A stretch of DNA of 64,000 bases from Calothrix sp. PCC 7507 (GTDB lineage Bacteria; Cyanobacteriota; Cyanobacteriia; Cyanobacteriales; Nostocaceae), in contig NC_019682.1 in NCBI RefSeq assembly GCF_000316575.1, forward strand, positions 496,001 to 560,000, in the 5' to 3' direction. Shown in pieces: positions 31,537 to 40,616 of this stretch (positions are counted from its first letter, which is position 1; every line of letters starts with the position of its first letter). Both the position numbers and the translations under genes were made by a program. Under the pieces are notes generated by a model. The model had not been told where the DNA came from and did not search any database. It saw only the letters and a program-made list of their open reading frames with translations.

Positions 31537-32259
31537 TTACCCAGCTTTCTTGTAAGCATCGTTAGTAAATAAGGGTACACACTCACTAACGTTATAAACC
31601 GCTGCAATTTCCACATCAGGCTCAAACCCTTTTGCAATCAACTCTTTACCGGAACTACATTTTTTCAAGTAGCCTAATAAATCCTCTTGGAAAGCCTGAA
31701 ATGTAGCCACAGCAGTTGCTGCTTCGGGTGATAAACTGCCAGGTAAATAACTGAGAATTGCCCCAGCGCCAATCAAATCCTCAAATGCAGGTCGAAGGCT
31801 ACCATCATCTTTCCATCTCTCACCAGCAGGAATTACAGCAACTTTGTTACCGTACCTTTGAGCAAACTTTGCCACCGCTTGGCAATTTCGCAAACAGCCA
31901 GCCAGAGTTGGTGTTTTCCCTGTCTGTAAAGTTAAAAAAGAACCATTGGGTGAAGGTAAAACTAGTTTAGTTCCAGCGGGAATTTGCGCTATTGATTTTG
32001 GAGAGAGAGAATATTGAGTCGTTGTAGACCATCTATGGCTGGCTAATTCTGCCTGTAGTGATTTTGCATAATCTACAACTGATTCATCTCTCATTGCATA
32101 GGGAAAAATAATCGCACCGTTGTTAGTAGCAATTTCTACACAGGTAGAAAAAGATAGAACATCAACTATGACAATGACATCACTAATAGCAGCGAGTTGA
32201 GTAACTCCTTGTGGTCCCCACTCACAGCGTAAGTCAAACTCTGATTGATCGTAAATCAT
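31537..32259 (-). CDS. 2-phosphosulfolactate phosphatase family protein (ComB)
   Basis: The 240-residue protein is of the ComB family, Mg-dependent phosphatases first described in methanogen coenzyme M synthesis and widespread in cyanobacteria with an unknown role. Conserved stretches are VIVIVDVLSFSTCVEIATNNGA, LVLPSPNGSFLTL, AGCLRNCQAVAKFA, VAVIPAGERW and RPAFEDLIGAGAIL. I start at ATG 32259 (MIYDQSEFDLRCEWG); 12 hydrophobic residues upstream are probably not translated. The cyanobacterial substrate is not known. Confidence 0.83.
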   Translation of the reverse strand: MIYDQSEFDLRCEWGPQGVTQLAAISDVIVIVDVLSFSTCVEIATNNGAIIFPYAMRDESVVDYAKSLQAELASHRWSTTTQYSLSPKSIAQIPAGTKLVLPSPNGSFLTLQTGKTPTLAGCLRNCQAVAKFAQRYGNKVAVIPAGERWKDDGSLRPAFEDLIGAGAILSYLPGSLSPEAATAVATFQAFQEDLLGYLKKCSSGKELIAKGFEPDVEIAAVYNVSECVPLFTNDAYKKAG

Positions 32260-32454
32260 AAGAGCGATCGCCAACAACAGTATGATAAAAATCAAACCAC
32301 AAATTAACCAAGTCAGTGTAAATAATTAAAGATTTGTAGTCAGAACTTTAGTGCTACTTTCACGACTAAAACCCAAAACTCTTTGAAAGCTATTATCGTG
32401 ATCACAATTAGTAGAAAATTCTTGTTTGAAAATAGTTTATAAGAACAGTAGATA

Positions 32455-33219
32455 TTACAGTCTACGAATCAAACAAAAGCAAAGCCAAACAAAATAAAAC
32501 CAAGCAAACCAACCCAGCATAATAGACCAACCACCAACCAAAAAAGAAAATAATCCAATCCCAATAATAACCAACTTTGCGATATTTTCTATAATATCTT
32601 CTATGATTTTATCTGTGGTAGTTAATTCAGAAAGAGCAGATTGTTGTTTTGGGCTAGCAATTTCTATAATTTTATCTACAGCAAAAGCCTTAGGTTGTGA
32701 TATTGATTCAAGAACAGCAGCTTTTTTTGGTCTAGCAAAGCCAGGAAATATATCAACACCAAGTTTTATAGAGCGATCGCACCAATAACACTTACCATAA
32801 GTTCGGCTGTAGTAGTGGCTGTTTACCTTTCCACAGATAGTCAACTTATTGACAGCAAGTCTGAGCGCTTTTACCCAATCCCCAGCAGTTGGACGCAAGT
32901 TAGGATTTTTATAACCATCGTTAAAGCATTTGAGAAAACATCGCTGAACCTCTGGGTGAACGATCTCAAGAGGAATTGTTATTTCTACAAGTCGAAATGG
33001 ACTACTTGGTGTATACAGCCATAAACCCTGACGGATAAGTTCATTGTTTTCTGGAATTTCCCCCGCACCTATCCACTTTCCTGTAAAAGGAGTTTGACCA
33101 CCAAACAACAACTGATAGATAATCACTGCTAACCGGAAGTGATCATGTACTTCCGTTTGATCAGTGCTATCAAAATCTTTGCCAATCAGTTCTGGTGGTG
33201 TAAAGCCTTCTGAACCAAC
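32455..33219 (-). pseudogene. C-terminal part of a TerY-P-type protein kinase cut by an IS
   Basis: This frame continues a kinase domain with GSEGFTPPELIGKDFDSTDQ, then DHFRLAVIIYQLLFGG and a final lobe that ends in RPTAGDWVKALRL. Next is a short Cys/His segment (NSHYYSRTYGKCYWCDRSIK, residues YG-C-x2-C), typical of kinases in TerY-P triads, and two C-terminal membrane helices. It has no start of its own; the N-terminal part is at 34543-35081. Removing the IS and one TA joins the two halves in frame as RCLVGSEGF. The kinase is thus probably inactive in this clone. Confidence 0.85.
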
Positions 33220-33221
33220 TA

Positions 33222-34540
33222 GTACAAGACGGCGGAAGTAAGCCGAGTATTATATGGGATAATTAAGTCAGTAGATGAAAAGCTTTGTTTGGTGACAAAG
33301 AATCAGGGTATGGCAAGATTAGCTCCAAAAGAATTAAGTTTGAGTGATAGTGAGCAGAATGAACTACAAGAGTTGATAAAGGGACATAAGACAGCACAGC
33401 AAATCGTCATCCGAGCCAAAATTATTCTTCTGGCATCATCAGGGAAAAATAACGGCGAAATTGCTCGAATATTAGAGATTAGTCTAGATATGACTCGTTT
33501 ATGGCGAAAGCGATGGTTGGAGACAGAGGGAGCAAAATTATCAGCTTTTCAAAGATTACAAGATCAAGAGCGTACTGGCGCACCAGTAAAATTTAGCATG
33601 GAACAAGTAATAGAGTTGTTTGCGCTTGCCTGTTCGCCGCCAGAAGATTACGGTCGGACAATAAGTCACTGGACATCTAGAGAACTGACAGATGAAATTA
33701 CAAAACAAGGGATTATCGAAAGTATATCTGTTCGCCATGTGGGAAGACTATTAGAAGAAGCTCAATTGAAGCCACACCAAAGTCGGTACTGGCTGACTCC
33801 CCCCCCTGGATGAAAAATTTGATGCAAAAGTTGAAGATATTACAGATTTGTATTTAAATGCGATTGACCGTCATCTAAAGGGGGAACGCACAATATCTAT
33901 TGATGAGATGACAGGTATTCAAGCTACTGAGCGCATAGAAAAAGACTTACCAATGCGACCGGGCAAAGTTGAAAGAAGGGAATTTGAATATATTCGTCAC
34001 GGTACGCAAACCTTGATAGCCAGTTTCGATGTTGCCACTGGTCAAATTATCAGACCAACTTGTGGAGATTCCAGAACAGAAGTTGATTTTATCTTTCATA
34101 TTCATCAAACTATTGCCACTGACCCCAATGCGAAAAAATGGCATTTAATTATGGATTGCCTGAACACTCATCAATCGGAGTCCTTAGTTCGTTTTGTTGC
34201 ACAAATTGAAGGTTTAAACATCAACCTTGGCATTAAGGGTAAAAGTGGCATCCTCAAATCAATGAAATCTCGTGCAGCTTTTTTAAGTGACCCCACACAT
34301 CAAATCGTTTTCCATTACACACCACTACATTCTTCTTGGCTCAACCAAATTGAAATTTGGTTTAGTATTTTGGTACGGAAGTTACTAAGAAGAGCCAGTT
34401 TCCAGAGTCAGGATGATCTCAAAACTAGAATTCTTGCTTTTATTGACTACTTTAATCAAACAATGGCTAAACCTTTCAAGTGGACATATAAGGGTAAAGT
34501 TTTGGCTGTTTAATACTCGGTTTATTTCCGCCGTCCTGTA
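33222..34540 (+). mobile_element. IS630-family insertion sequence (1319 bp)
   Basis: The ends are inverted repeats of about 31 bases: GTACAAGACGGCGGAAGTAA on the left and, on the other strand, GTACAGGACGGCGGAAATAA on the right, with three mismatches over the full length. Both sides are flanked by TA (33220-33221 and 34541-34542), the target duplication made by IS630/Tc1-mariner elements. The element carries one transposase gene in two frames and lies inside a protein kinase gene. Confidence 0.93.
33310..34513 (+). pseudogene. IS630-family transposase in two frames (frameshift at C8)
   Basis: The first frame (33310-33813) encodes the helix-turn-helix part (AQQIVIRAKIILLASSGKNN, EIARILEISLDMTRLWRKRW). 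The second frame, open to 34513, encodes the DDE catalytic core: D in ISIDEMTGIQ, D in LIMDCLNTHQS, and E in SSWLNQIEIWFSIL. The frames meet at eight C residues (33799-33806); seven would give TPPLDEKFD in one frame. So a one-base loss or slippage is needed for full transposase. This may be a homopolymer mutation or a regulated shift. Confidence 0.85.
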
Positions 34541-34542
34541 CT

Positions 34543-35081
34543 AGACAACGATAAACCTTATTGTTTTTCGGATTCCGAACCTGAAAAGAATCAGTATCAA
34601 TTATTGAAGGTAAAGCGCGATCGTTTACAAGAATATTTTGCGGCTTGATGTCACCCAAAACATAGCCAGAAGCGTGAATTGCTTCAATAATTGAGGCGAT
34701 ATTCATTGCCGTTGTGTGGAGAAAACGCCAATCAACCTCAAGTTTCAAAGCTTTACGACGCTTGGTATTGTATATATCAATAAGTTCTTTCGCTTCCTTA
34801 ATTTCCGGCATCAAAAAGCCTACACAATTACCTTGAGCATCTTTTAGTACCGACTTAGGCCAAGCAAAAGAAATATGATTGAGGTGAGAGTTTGGCTCTT
34901 TGGGTCGGTGAGCTATCATCACCGCCAACTTTTGCACACGATCAGGAGTTTGCGAATGGTAAATTTTCGCTAAGTAACCATTGCGATTTGTTTGCCAAAC
35001 CTTTGCTTCACCACTATTAGCTATGGGTTCACCCAGCAGAGTAATCGATTGACCCGTACTGGCACAGGTGAGAACTCTCAT
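34543..35081 (-). pseudogene. N-terminal part of a TerY-P-type protein kinase cut by an IS
   Basis: The frame starts at ATG 35081, overlapping the PP2C stop (ATGA). It has a Gly-poor loop (GEPIANSGEAKVWQTNRNG), the Lys strand YLAKIYH, and the catalytic loop GYVLGDIKPQNILVN, where Gly-Asp replaces HRD's Arg-Asp. The metal loop is IIDTDSFQV instead of DFG. These variants are characteristic of the kinases in TerY-P triads. Translation runs into the IS after RCL. The rest lies at 32455-33219. Confidence 0.85.
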
Positions 35082-35875
35082 CGAATTTTACTCTCATCAA
35101 ATAAGCACAAAAGTAAGGTTTTATCATCGTCGGTGCGAGAATTTAGCCGTTCTGAGTTGAGGAATTCCGTCAGATATTTATCTTCTTCCTCCTCACTAAC
35201 AGGTTCCTGCAAGTATTCCTCCAAAGGTTTAAAGAAAGGCGAGAAGGGTTCCCAGTCGCTCAAACGAATTGCTACTTTTTCTAGTCCATCAGTGGAAGCA
35301 CAAATAAACTCTTGTTTTTCAGAAATAACCTCTACCTGCATTTCTTTGACTGCATTTGTTGAGGTAATAAAAGTTGTTTCATTGACAAATTCACCTTTAT
35401 CTGGCTGAAATAACAGCTTATATTCTGACTCTTGGGAACGCATTACAATAAATCCATCCCCAATTTGCATAGCTGCAACCCATTCAGGAGTCGCAATGAA
35501 AACCAACAATGTACAAGCTAAATCATTGACAGAATAATCTTCTTTGGCTGCTTGCCTAACTAACTCAACAATTACCTTGTTTACAGTTTTAGTAAATAAT
35601 TTATCGGCTTCTGTTTGTGAAAGTATTTGAGAAAAATTTTGCCAACAATGTTGACGCTTGCGAAGATATCCACTAATTCTTGAGAGATATTTAAGTGCCG
35701 TTTCTACAGCCAACTTAGAACCAACATCAGAATGTTTAGCACTACCAGCACCATCAGCAACCGCACCTACAATCACATCCTTAAAGATGCGATAACCCCC
35801 ATAATCTTGACAAACTATCCCCTGATTTTGATGACTTGTTCCAATCGCGGAACGCGCAACAGCTTTCCAATTCAC
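35078..35875 (-). CDS. PP2C-type protein phosphatase (TerY-P triad)
   Basis: The 265-residue protein is a PP2C-family phosphatase. It opens with WKAVARSAIGTSHQNQGIVCQD, then VIVGAVADGAGSAKHSDVGS (metal-binding Asp in VADGAG), VNDLACTLLVFIATPEW, QIGDGFIV and a late FICASTDGLEKVA. The final acidic Asp is in NSRTDDDKTLLL. PP2C dephosphorylates Ser/Thr and here should counter the adjacent kinase. It sits 10 bases after the VWA gene and overlaps the kinase gene by four bases, so the three were one operon. Confidence 0.87.
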   Translation of the reverse strand: MNWKAVARSAIGTSHQNQGIVCQDYGGYRIFKDVIVGAVADGAGSAKHSDVGSKLAVETALKYLSRISGYLRKRQHCWQNFSQILSQTEADKLFTKTVNKVIVELVRQAAKEDYSVNDLACTLLVFIATPEWVAAMQIGDGFIVMRSQESEYKLLFQPDKGEFVNETTFITSTNAVKEMQVEVISEKQEFICASTDGLEKVAIRLSDWEPFSPFFKPLEEYLQEPVSEEEEDKYLTEFLNSERLNSRTDDDKTLLLCLFDESKIR

Positions 35876-35885
35876 AAAATTTCCT

Positions 35886-36545
35886 CTAACTCGTAATTTG
35901 ACCCCATCCCATAGCTGGTAAAGCTACAGCTTGCCCTACTTTGCCACTAGAAACCCGTTTCATCGAAGTAGAAAGCCAGACAAACAAATCACGAAAATCT
36001 AAGCCATTTAGCGTAACTGGTGGACGTTCAGGTGGGGAAATTTGTTTGAGGATATTCATATCAGCACCCTTGACACCAACTGCAAAAAATGAGAGTCGGC
36101 TTTGTGCTTCTGCTTGTCTCAATCTTTGCGCGGCTGAATTCCAGGAGTCTGATGGCGCTCCGTCTGTAATCAAAAACACCCAGGGACGATAATAGAGAAT
36201 ACCGTTGTCTTTATAAGTCTGTTTCCGGTTTTCTAGAAAATCCAAAGCATACTCAATCGCTGCACCCATTGGGGTAACACCATCTACTTCCAATATAGGC
36301 GGTGTAAATTGGTCAATCGTCACAAAGTCTTGCGTGAGTTTAACTATAGGTCCAAATGTGATCATGGACACTTCCACACTCAGCGATGCTTGGGAATCTC
36401 TCAGCACATCTTCCTTAAAAGCCGCCAACCCTAGATTTAATTCTTGGATAGGTTGACCAGACATAGAGCCAGAAGTATCAAGTAAAAGAATTACAGGGCA
36501 ACGATTTTCTGGATTTTCGACGAATTCAGGCAATCCTACAGGCAT
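35886..36545 (-). CDS. VWA domain protein, TerY-like
   Basis: The 219-residue protein is almost all one von Willebrand A domain with an intact MIDAS: D23-x-S25-x-S27 in LLLDTSGSMSG, Thr in VDGVTPMGAAI and Asp in FLITDGAPSD. It ends with FRDLFVWLSTSMKRVS, a motif I associate with TerY-type proteins. TerY, a PP2C phosphatase and a kinase make the TerY-P triad described in tellurite-resistance and stress systems. It is the first gene of the operon. Two perfect palindromes lie 50-83 bases upstream. Confidence 0.87.
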   Translation of the reverse strand: MPVGLPEFVENPENRCPVILLLDTSGSMSGQPIQELNLGLAAFKEDVLRDSQASLSVEVSMITFGPIVKLTQDFVTIDQFTPPILEVDGVTPMGAAIEYALDFLENRKQTYKDNGILYYRPWVFLITDGAPSDSWNSAAQRLRQAEAQSRLSFFAVGVKGADMNILKQISPPERPPVTLNGLDFRDLFVWLSTSMKRVSSGKVGQAVALPAMGWGQITS

Positions 36546-36594
36546 TCGATGCTCCTGATTGAGTAAATTAAGCTACTAAATACTTAAACCCAAT

Positions 36595-36628
36595 TCTATT
36601 AGCTAATAGATACTAGAACACTAGTGTT
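36595..36628. promoter_or_regulatory. Two perfect palindromes upstream of the VWA-PP2C-kinase operon
   Basis: TCTATTAGCTAATAGA (36595-36610, 16 bases) and AACACTAGTGTT (36617-36628, 12 bases) are both exact dyads, six bases apart. They lie 50-83 bases before the first codon of the VWA gene at 36545. They could be operators for a dimeric regulator; the regulator is unknown. Confidence 0.45.
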
Positions 36629-36745
36629 TTTACTGAAACAACTTCCCTACTTGAAATATATGGGCTGATAGCGATCACAATTATTTGTCTACCTAAAGTG
36701 TTCATCATTCGATAAACTCAGAATTGCTGCAATATTGTTCCAGAA

Positions 36746-36820
36746 ATGTCAGACTCCCAAATCTTTAGTGCATTTGTTGCCAAACTCTACGATACCTATC
36801 TACTTCCCTATGCCATCTAA
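36746..36820 (+). pseudogene. Duplicated 5' fragment of the methyltransferase gene
   Basis: The frame reads MSDSQIFSAFVAKLYDTYLL and then PYAI and a stop. It closely resembles the first 20 residues of the methyltransferase at 37626 (MSDSQTVSAAVAKLYDTYPF). About 45 bases of upstream sequence are also similar (36702-36745 compared with 37580-37625). The remainder of the gene is missing; xisH begins inside this fragment. It marks a second, lost copy of the methyltransferase gene or its start. Confidence 0.7.
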
Positions 36821-37226
36821 AGATATATTCCATCAATCTGTCCGCACTGCTTTAGAAAAAGATGGTTGGATGATTACCCATGACCCACTGCATCTGAAAG
36901 TTGATGACATTGAATTTTTTGTAGATTTAGGAGCAGAAAGACTATTAGCAGCACAAAAACAAGGATATAAAATAGCTGTGGAAGTTAAATCCTTTATAGG
37001 TGCTTCGGGCGTAACGGAATTTCATCTCGCTTTAGGTCAAATCCTGAATTATCGGCTAGCATTAAGAAAAGAAGAACCAGAACGCATTCTATATCTAGCT
37101 ATTAGCCAAGATACATACCAAGACTTTTTCTCTCGTCAATTTATTCAAGATTCTTTAAAAGAATATCAAATTAAGCTTTTAATTTTTCATTCCTTAAGTC
37201 AGGAAATTGTTTTATGGAAAGAATAA
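36810..37226 (+). CDS. xisH: XisH family protein
   Basis: The 138-residue protein begins MPSKDIFHQSVRTALEKDGW and has the XisH core with DLGAERLLAAQKQGYKIAVEVKSFIG, an E-x-K arrangement like the PD-(D/E)XK nuclease fold. XisH and XisI are known as accessory factors needed for excision of the fdxN element in Anabaena heterocysts; they are also found in many genomes without that element. I chose ATG 36810, which lies in the truncated methyltransferase copy. The start upstream (36735) gives sequence unlike the family. xisI overlaps its end by 13 bases. Confidence 0.87.
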   Translation: MPSKDIFHQSVRTALEKDGWMITHDPLHLKVDDIEFFVDLGAERLLAAQKQGYKIAVEVKSFIGASGVTEFHLALGQILNYRLALRKEEPERILYLAISQDTYQDFFSRQFIQDSLKEYQIKLLIFHSLSQEIVLWKE

Positions 37227-37543
37227 GTTACTCTCAAATCATTCAAGATATTTTACGGAACCATTCCGCTAATGACGTGGCTAATGGCACAGATGTTCAA
37301 TTACTATTTGACGCAGAACGCCATCATTATCAAGTCTTAAATATTGGCTGGAAAGAACAACGGAGAATTTATGGAGTCATCATTCATGTCGATATCCAAG
37401 ACAACAAAATTTGGATACAAAGAGATGGTACAGAAATCGGCATTGCTAACGAATTAATTGCTGCTGGAGTACCTAAAGAAGATATTGTATTAGGATTTCA
37501 TGCTCCTTATAAACGCCAATTTACTGACTTTGCTGTTGGATAA
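37214..37543 (+). CDS. xisI: XisI family protein
   Basis: The 109-residue protein matches XisI along its length: MERISYSQIIQDILRNHS, the central FDAERHHYQVLNIGWKEQRR, IHVDIQDNKIWIQRDGTE and the ending ELIAAGVPKEDIVLGFHAPYKR. It overlaps xisH by 13 bases, as is usual for this pair, indicating coupled translation. Its exact biochemical role is unknown; it is thought to act with XisH. The cassette is flanked by two copies of the methyltransferase start. Confidence 0.92.
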   Translation: MERISYSQIIQDILRNHSANDVANGTDVQLLFDAERHHYQVLNIGWKEQRRIYGVIIHVDIQDNKIWIQRDGTEIGIANELIAAGVPKEDIVLGFHAPYKRQFTDFAVG

Positions 37544-37625
37544 GTAGTAGGAAATAGGCAGTAGTAACTTTTGCCCTAATCATCCACTATCAGCTAAACT
37601 CGAAACTGCTGCGTTATTCCTGATC

Positions 37626-38810
37626 ATGTCCGATTCTCAAACCGTTAGTGCTGCTGTTGCTAAACTTTACGACACCTACCCATTTCCCCCAGAACCCCTG
37701 CTGGATGAACCACCACCGGGGTACAATTGGCGGTGGAATTGGCTAGCAGCTTATAACTTTTGTACTGGACAGAAGCCGCAAAGACAGGATATTCGGATTT
37801 TAGATGCAGGCTGTGGCTCTGGTGTAGGTACAGAATATTTGGTGCATCTTAACCCCCAAGCCCAAGTTATCGGCATTGACCTGAGTGCTGGTACGTTGGA
37901 AGTGGCGAAGGAACGCTGCAAACGTTCTGGGGCAGACCGTGTCGAGTTTCATCATCTCAGCTTGTATGATGTAGAACAACTTCCTGGGGAGTTTGATTTA
38001 ATTAACTGTGTGGGTGTTCTGCACCATACACCAGACCCGATTCGTGGTATTCAAGCCTTAGCGAAAAAATTAGCACCAGGTGGCTTGATGCACATTTTTG
38101 TCTACGGGGAATTGGGCCGCTGGGAAATTCAACTCATGCAAAAAGCGATCGCCCTCATCCAAGGTGATAAAATAGGCGACTATCGCGATGGTGTGCAAGT
38201 CGGGCGGGAAATCTTTGCATCGCTTCCAGAAAAGAACCGCATTCTCAAGCGAGAACAAGAACGTTGGTCAATGGAAAACCATCGGGATGAAAACTTTGCT
38301 GATATGTATGTCCATCCCCAGGAAATTGACTACAACATTGAGACGTTATTTGAATTAATTGATGCTTCTGGCTTAGAGTTTATCGGCTTCTCAAATCCTG
38401 GTTTTTGGCAATTGGAGCGACTTTTGAGCAAAGCACCAGAGTTGATCGAACGGGCTAAAGGATTGAGCGATCGCCAACGTTATCGCCTGATAGAATTACT
38501 AGACCCAGAAGTTAGCCATTATGAATTTTTCCTCGGTCGTCCTCCCCTGATCAAAGCTGACTGGTTAGACGATAATGCCCTATTACAAGCAGTTCCCGAA
38601 CTTAATCCTTGTATTGAAGGATTTCCTAGTCAGTGTGTATTCAATTACGACTACCAACTGGTCAATTTGTCAACAGCAGAGTTTGAGTTTCTCTCCCAGT
38701 GTCATGGTTCGTCAACAGTAGCAGAGATTTTAGCAAGTGTGGAATTAGGTTTAGATCGAGTCAGAACCTTACTTAAACAGCAGATGATTTTGTTGACACC
38801 AGGTCAATAA
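37626..38810 (+). CDS. Class I SAM-dependent methyltransferase
   Basis: The 394-residue protein has a Rossmann methyltransferase domain (about 45-195) with motif I DAGCGSGVGTEYL, the acidic residue after strand 2 (VIGIDLS), and INCVGVLHHTPDPIRGI. The first 30 residues include KLYDTYPFPPEPLLDEPPPG, seen in a cyanobacterial group of methyltransferases with substrate unknown. The C-terminal 200 residues form a helical domain and a winged-helix-like end (LSQCHGSSTVAEILASVELG). Its 5' end is duplicated upstream of xisH. Confidence 0.83.
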   Translation: MSDSQTVSAAVAKLYDTYPFPPEPLLDEPPPGYNWRWNWLAAYNFCTGQKPQRQDIRILDAGCGSGVGTEYLVHLNPQAQVIGIDLSAGTLEVAKERCKRSGADRVEFHHLSLYDVEQLPGEFDLINCVGVLHHTPDPIRGIQALAKKLAPGGLMHIFVYGELGRWEIQLMQKAIALIQGDKIGDYRDGVQVGREIFASLPEKNRILKREQERWSMENHRDENFADMYVHPQEIDYNIETLFELIDASGLEFIGFSNPGFWQLERLLSKAPELIERAKGLSDRQRYRLIELLDPEVSHYEFFLGRPPLIKADWLDDNALLQAVPELNPCIEGFPSQCVFNYDYQLVNLSTAEFEFLSQCHGSSTVAEILASVELGLDRVRTLLKQQMILLTPGQ

Positions 38811-39197
38811 TTTAGTGAGAGGCGCAGGCGATCGCCCATCACAACAGATGGGCAAATTTGAGTTAAAGTAAAATGTGTACACAGTCAACGCATCGTCGCA
38901 TCTAGGCAACCCATAACTTGGAGCTTTACAGAATTTACCAATGCTGCGATCTGCAAAAGCCTTGACAGAACCACGACTAATTGAGCAAGTAAATTACTCA
39001 AAGTAGTTAGGGATGGGTAAAGATTCTGGTACAAACTCCACCCGTAGTGGTAGATTTCTTACCCAGTCACCAATCCCCAGTCACCAATCCCCAGTTCCCT
39101 TCATTGTTTTTTCCTAAAGTATTGTTACCGGATCGTGATATGATTCAGCTGACTGAATGTGCAGTCATCATCTTTAACTGTACTGGTTTCAAGTCCC
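38811..39197. other. Upstream region of the atp operon
   Basis: The 387 bases contain CCAATCCCCAGTCA tandem units (39068-39096) and no gene that I can support; a 21-codon open frame at 38941-39006 is too short to call. The atp promoter should lie here. I could not find a convincing -35/-10 pair. Confidence 0.4.
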
Positions 39198-39638
39198 GTG
39201 AGCTTGTCAGACGAATCAACTGCACCCACTCCGACAACACAACAAGATGCTAAAACTGATTCTGAAGACACAGAATCAGGTAACTCCATGCAAGAGTTCC
39301 ATCAACTCTTCCAGCGATTGTTGGTAATCACGCTTGTCTTGACGGGGGTTATTTTTATCTCTGTGTGGATTTTTTATTCCTTGAACATTGCCCTGAATTA
39401 TTTAATTGGGGCGTGTACAGGTGTGGTTTACTTAAAAATGCTGGCTAAAGACGTTGAGCAGCTCGGTAATGAGAAAACCCGTCTGAGCAAAACTCGTTTG
39501 GCTCTGTTTATGGGAGTAATGATCGTGGGAACTCAATGGCGTGAGTTACAGATTCTACCTATATTTTTGGGATTTCTAACTTACAAAGCCACGCTCATCG
39601 TCTATATGGTGCAAATTGCGTTCATTCCTGATTCTTAA
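39198..39638 (+). CDS. atp1: ATP synthase subunit I (Atp1)
   Basis: From GTG 39198 the product has 146 residues: a hydrophilic Ser/Thr-rich start, then about four membrane helices ([51 protein letters not shown] and [19 protein letters not shown]). It is Atp1, a non-structural first gene of cyanobacterial atp operons, thought to aid c-ring assembly or Mg handling. The start is uncertain: GTG 39159 would add 13 residues. There is no good Shine-Dalgarno for either. Confidence 0.85.
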   Translation: MSLSDESTAPTPTTQQDAKTDSEDTESGNSMQEFHQLFQRLLVITLVLTGVIFISVWIFYSLNIALNYLIGACTGVVYLKMLAKDVEQLGNEKTRLSKTRLALFMGVMIVGTQWRELQILPIFLGFLTYKATLIVYMVQIAFIPDS

Positions 39639-39811
39639 ATTCAGTCAACAGTCAACAGTTATCAGGCCTGTGGTGAGGGATTTAAACCCGCCACCGATTG
39701 TTACCCAAGGGACACAACTGATAACTGAATAACTGATAACTGTTTACTGTTAAAAGTCAGGCTCACAAAGACAATAATCCCATCCTCGTTCGTTGGGGAA
39801 ATGCTTGAAGA

Positions 39812-40576
39812 ATGCAAATGCTTAGTGTCTTAAACGCCTTTAATTCTTTTCCCCTCGCCTCATTAGAAGTAGGTCATCATTTCTATTGGCAGTTGGGCAA
39901 TCTGAAAATTCATGGGCAAGTTTTTCTTACCTCGTGGTTTGTGATTAGCATTCTAGTAATAGCTTCCATAGCTGCTACTCGGAACGCCCAAAGAATTCCC
40001 AAAGGCATCCAGAATTTGATGGAATATGCCCTAGAATTTATTCGGGATCTCGCGAAAAACCAACTGGGTGAGAAAGAGTACCGCCCCTGGGTGCCATTCA
40101 TCGGCACATTGTTCTTGTTTATCTTCGTATCGAACTGGTCAGGTGCGCTAATTCCCTGGAAGCTAATCAAGCTACCTTCAGGTGAATTGGCAGCTCCCAC
40201 TAATGACATCAATACGACTGTAGCATTGGCACTGCTGACCTCTTTAGCGTACTTTTACGCGGGTTTCAGCAAGAGAGGTTTAGGCTACTTTAAGAAATAT
40301 ATAGAGCCAACTCCTATTCTGTTGCCGATCGCCATTCTTGAAGATTTCACTAAGCCCCTCTCCCTGAGCTTCCGTCTATTTGGCAATATATTAGCGGATG
40401 AATTGGTAGTAGCGGTGCTAGTACTACTGGTTCCTCTATTTGTACCTCTGCCCGTAATGGCTTTAGGTTTGTTTACCAGTGCCATTCAAGCCTTGGTTTT
40501 TGCTACCCTAGCTGGGGCATACATTCATGAGGCACTAGAGGGACACGGTGAAGAAGAGCATGAGGAAGCACATTAA
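39812..40576 (+). CDS. atpB: ATP synthase subunit a
   Basis: The 254-residue membrane protein forms the half-channels for protons beside the c ring. The essential Arg is in the helix [19 protein letters not shown]. The C-terminal helix [25 protein letters not shown] is also family-typical. There are five or six helices. In cyanobacterial naming it is also called atpI. ATG 39812 and ATG 39818 are both possible starts. It follows atp1 after STRR repeats. Confidence 0.95.
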   Translation: MQMLSVLNAFNSFPLASLEVGHHFYWQLGNLKIHGQVFLTSWFVISILVIASIAATRNAQRIPKGIQNLMEYALEFIRDLAKNQLGEKEYRPWVPFIGTLFLFIFVSNWSGALIPWKLIKLPSGELAAPTNDINTTVALALLTSLAYFYAGFSKRGLGYFKKYIEPTPILLPIAILEDFTKPLSLSFRLFGNILADELVVAVLVLLVPLFVPLPVMALGLFTSAIQALVFATLAGAYIHEALEGHGEEEHEEAH

Positions 40577-40616
40577 AATCAGTGAACAGTGGACAGTTAT
40601 CAGTAAAGAGTGATTC

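Noticed and set aside
38941-39006. 21-codon open frame (MLRSAKALTEPRLIEQVNYSK) upstream of atp1
   Set aside because: No ribosome binding site and no family; likely chance.
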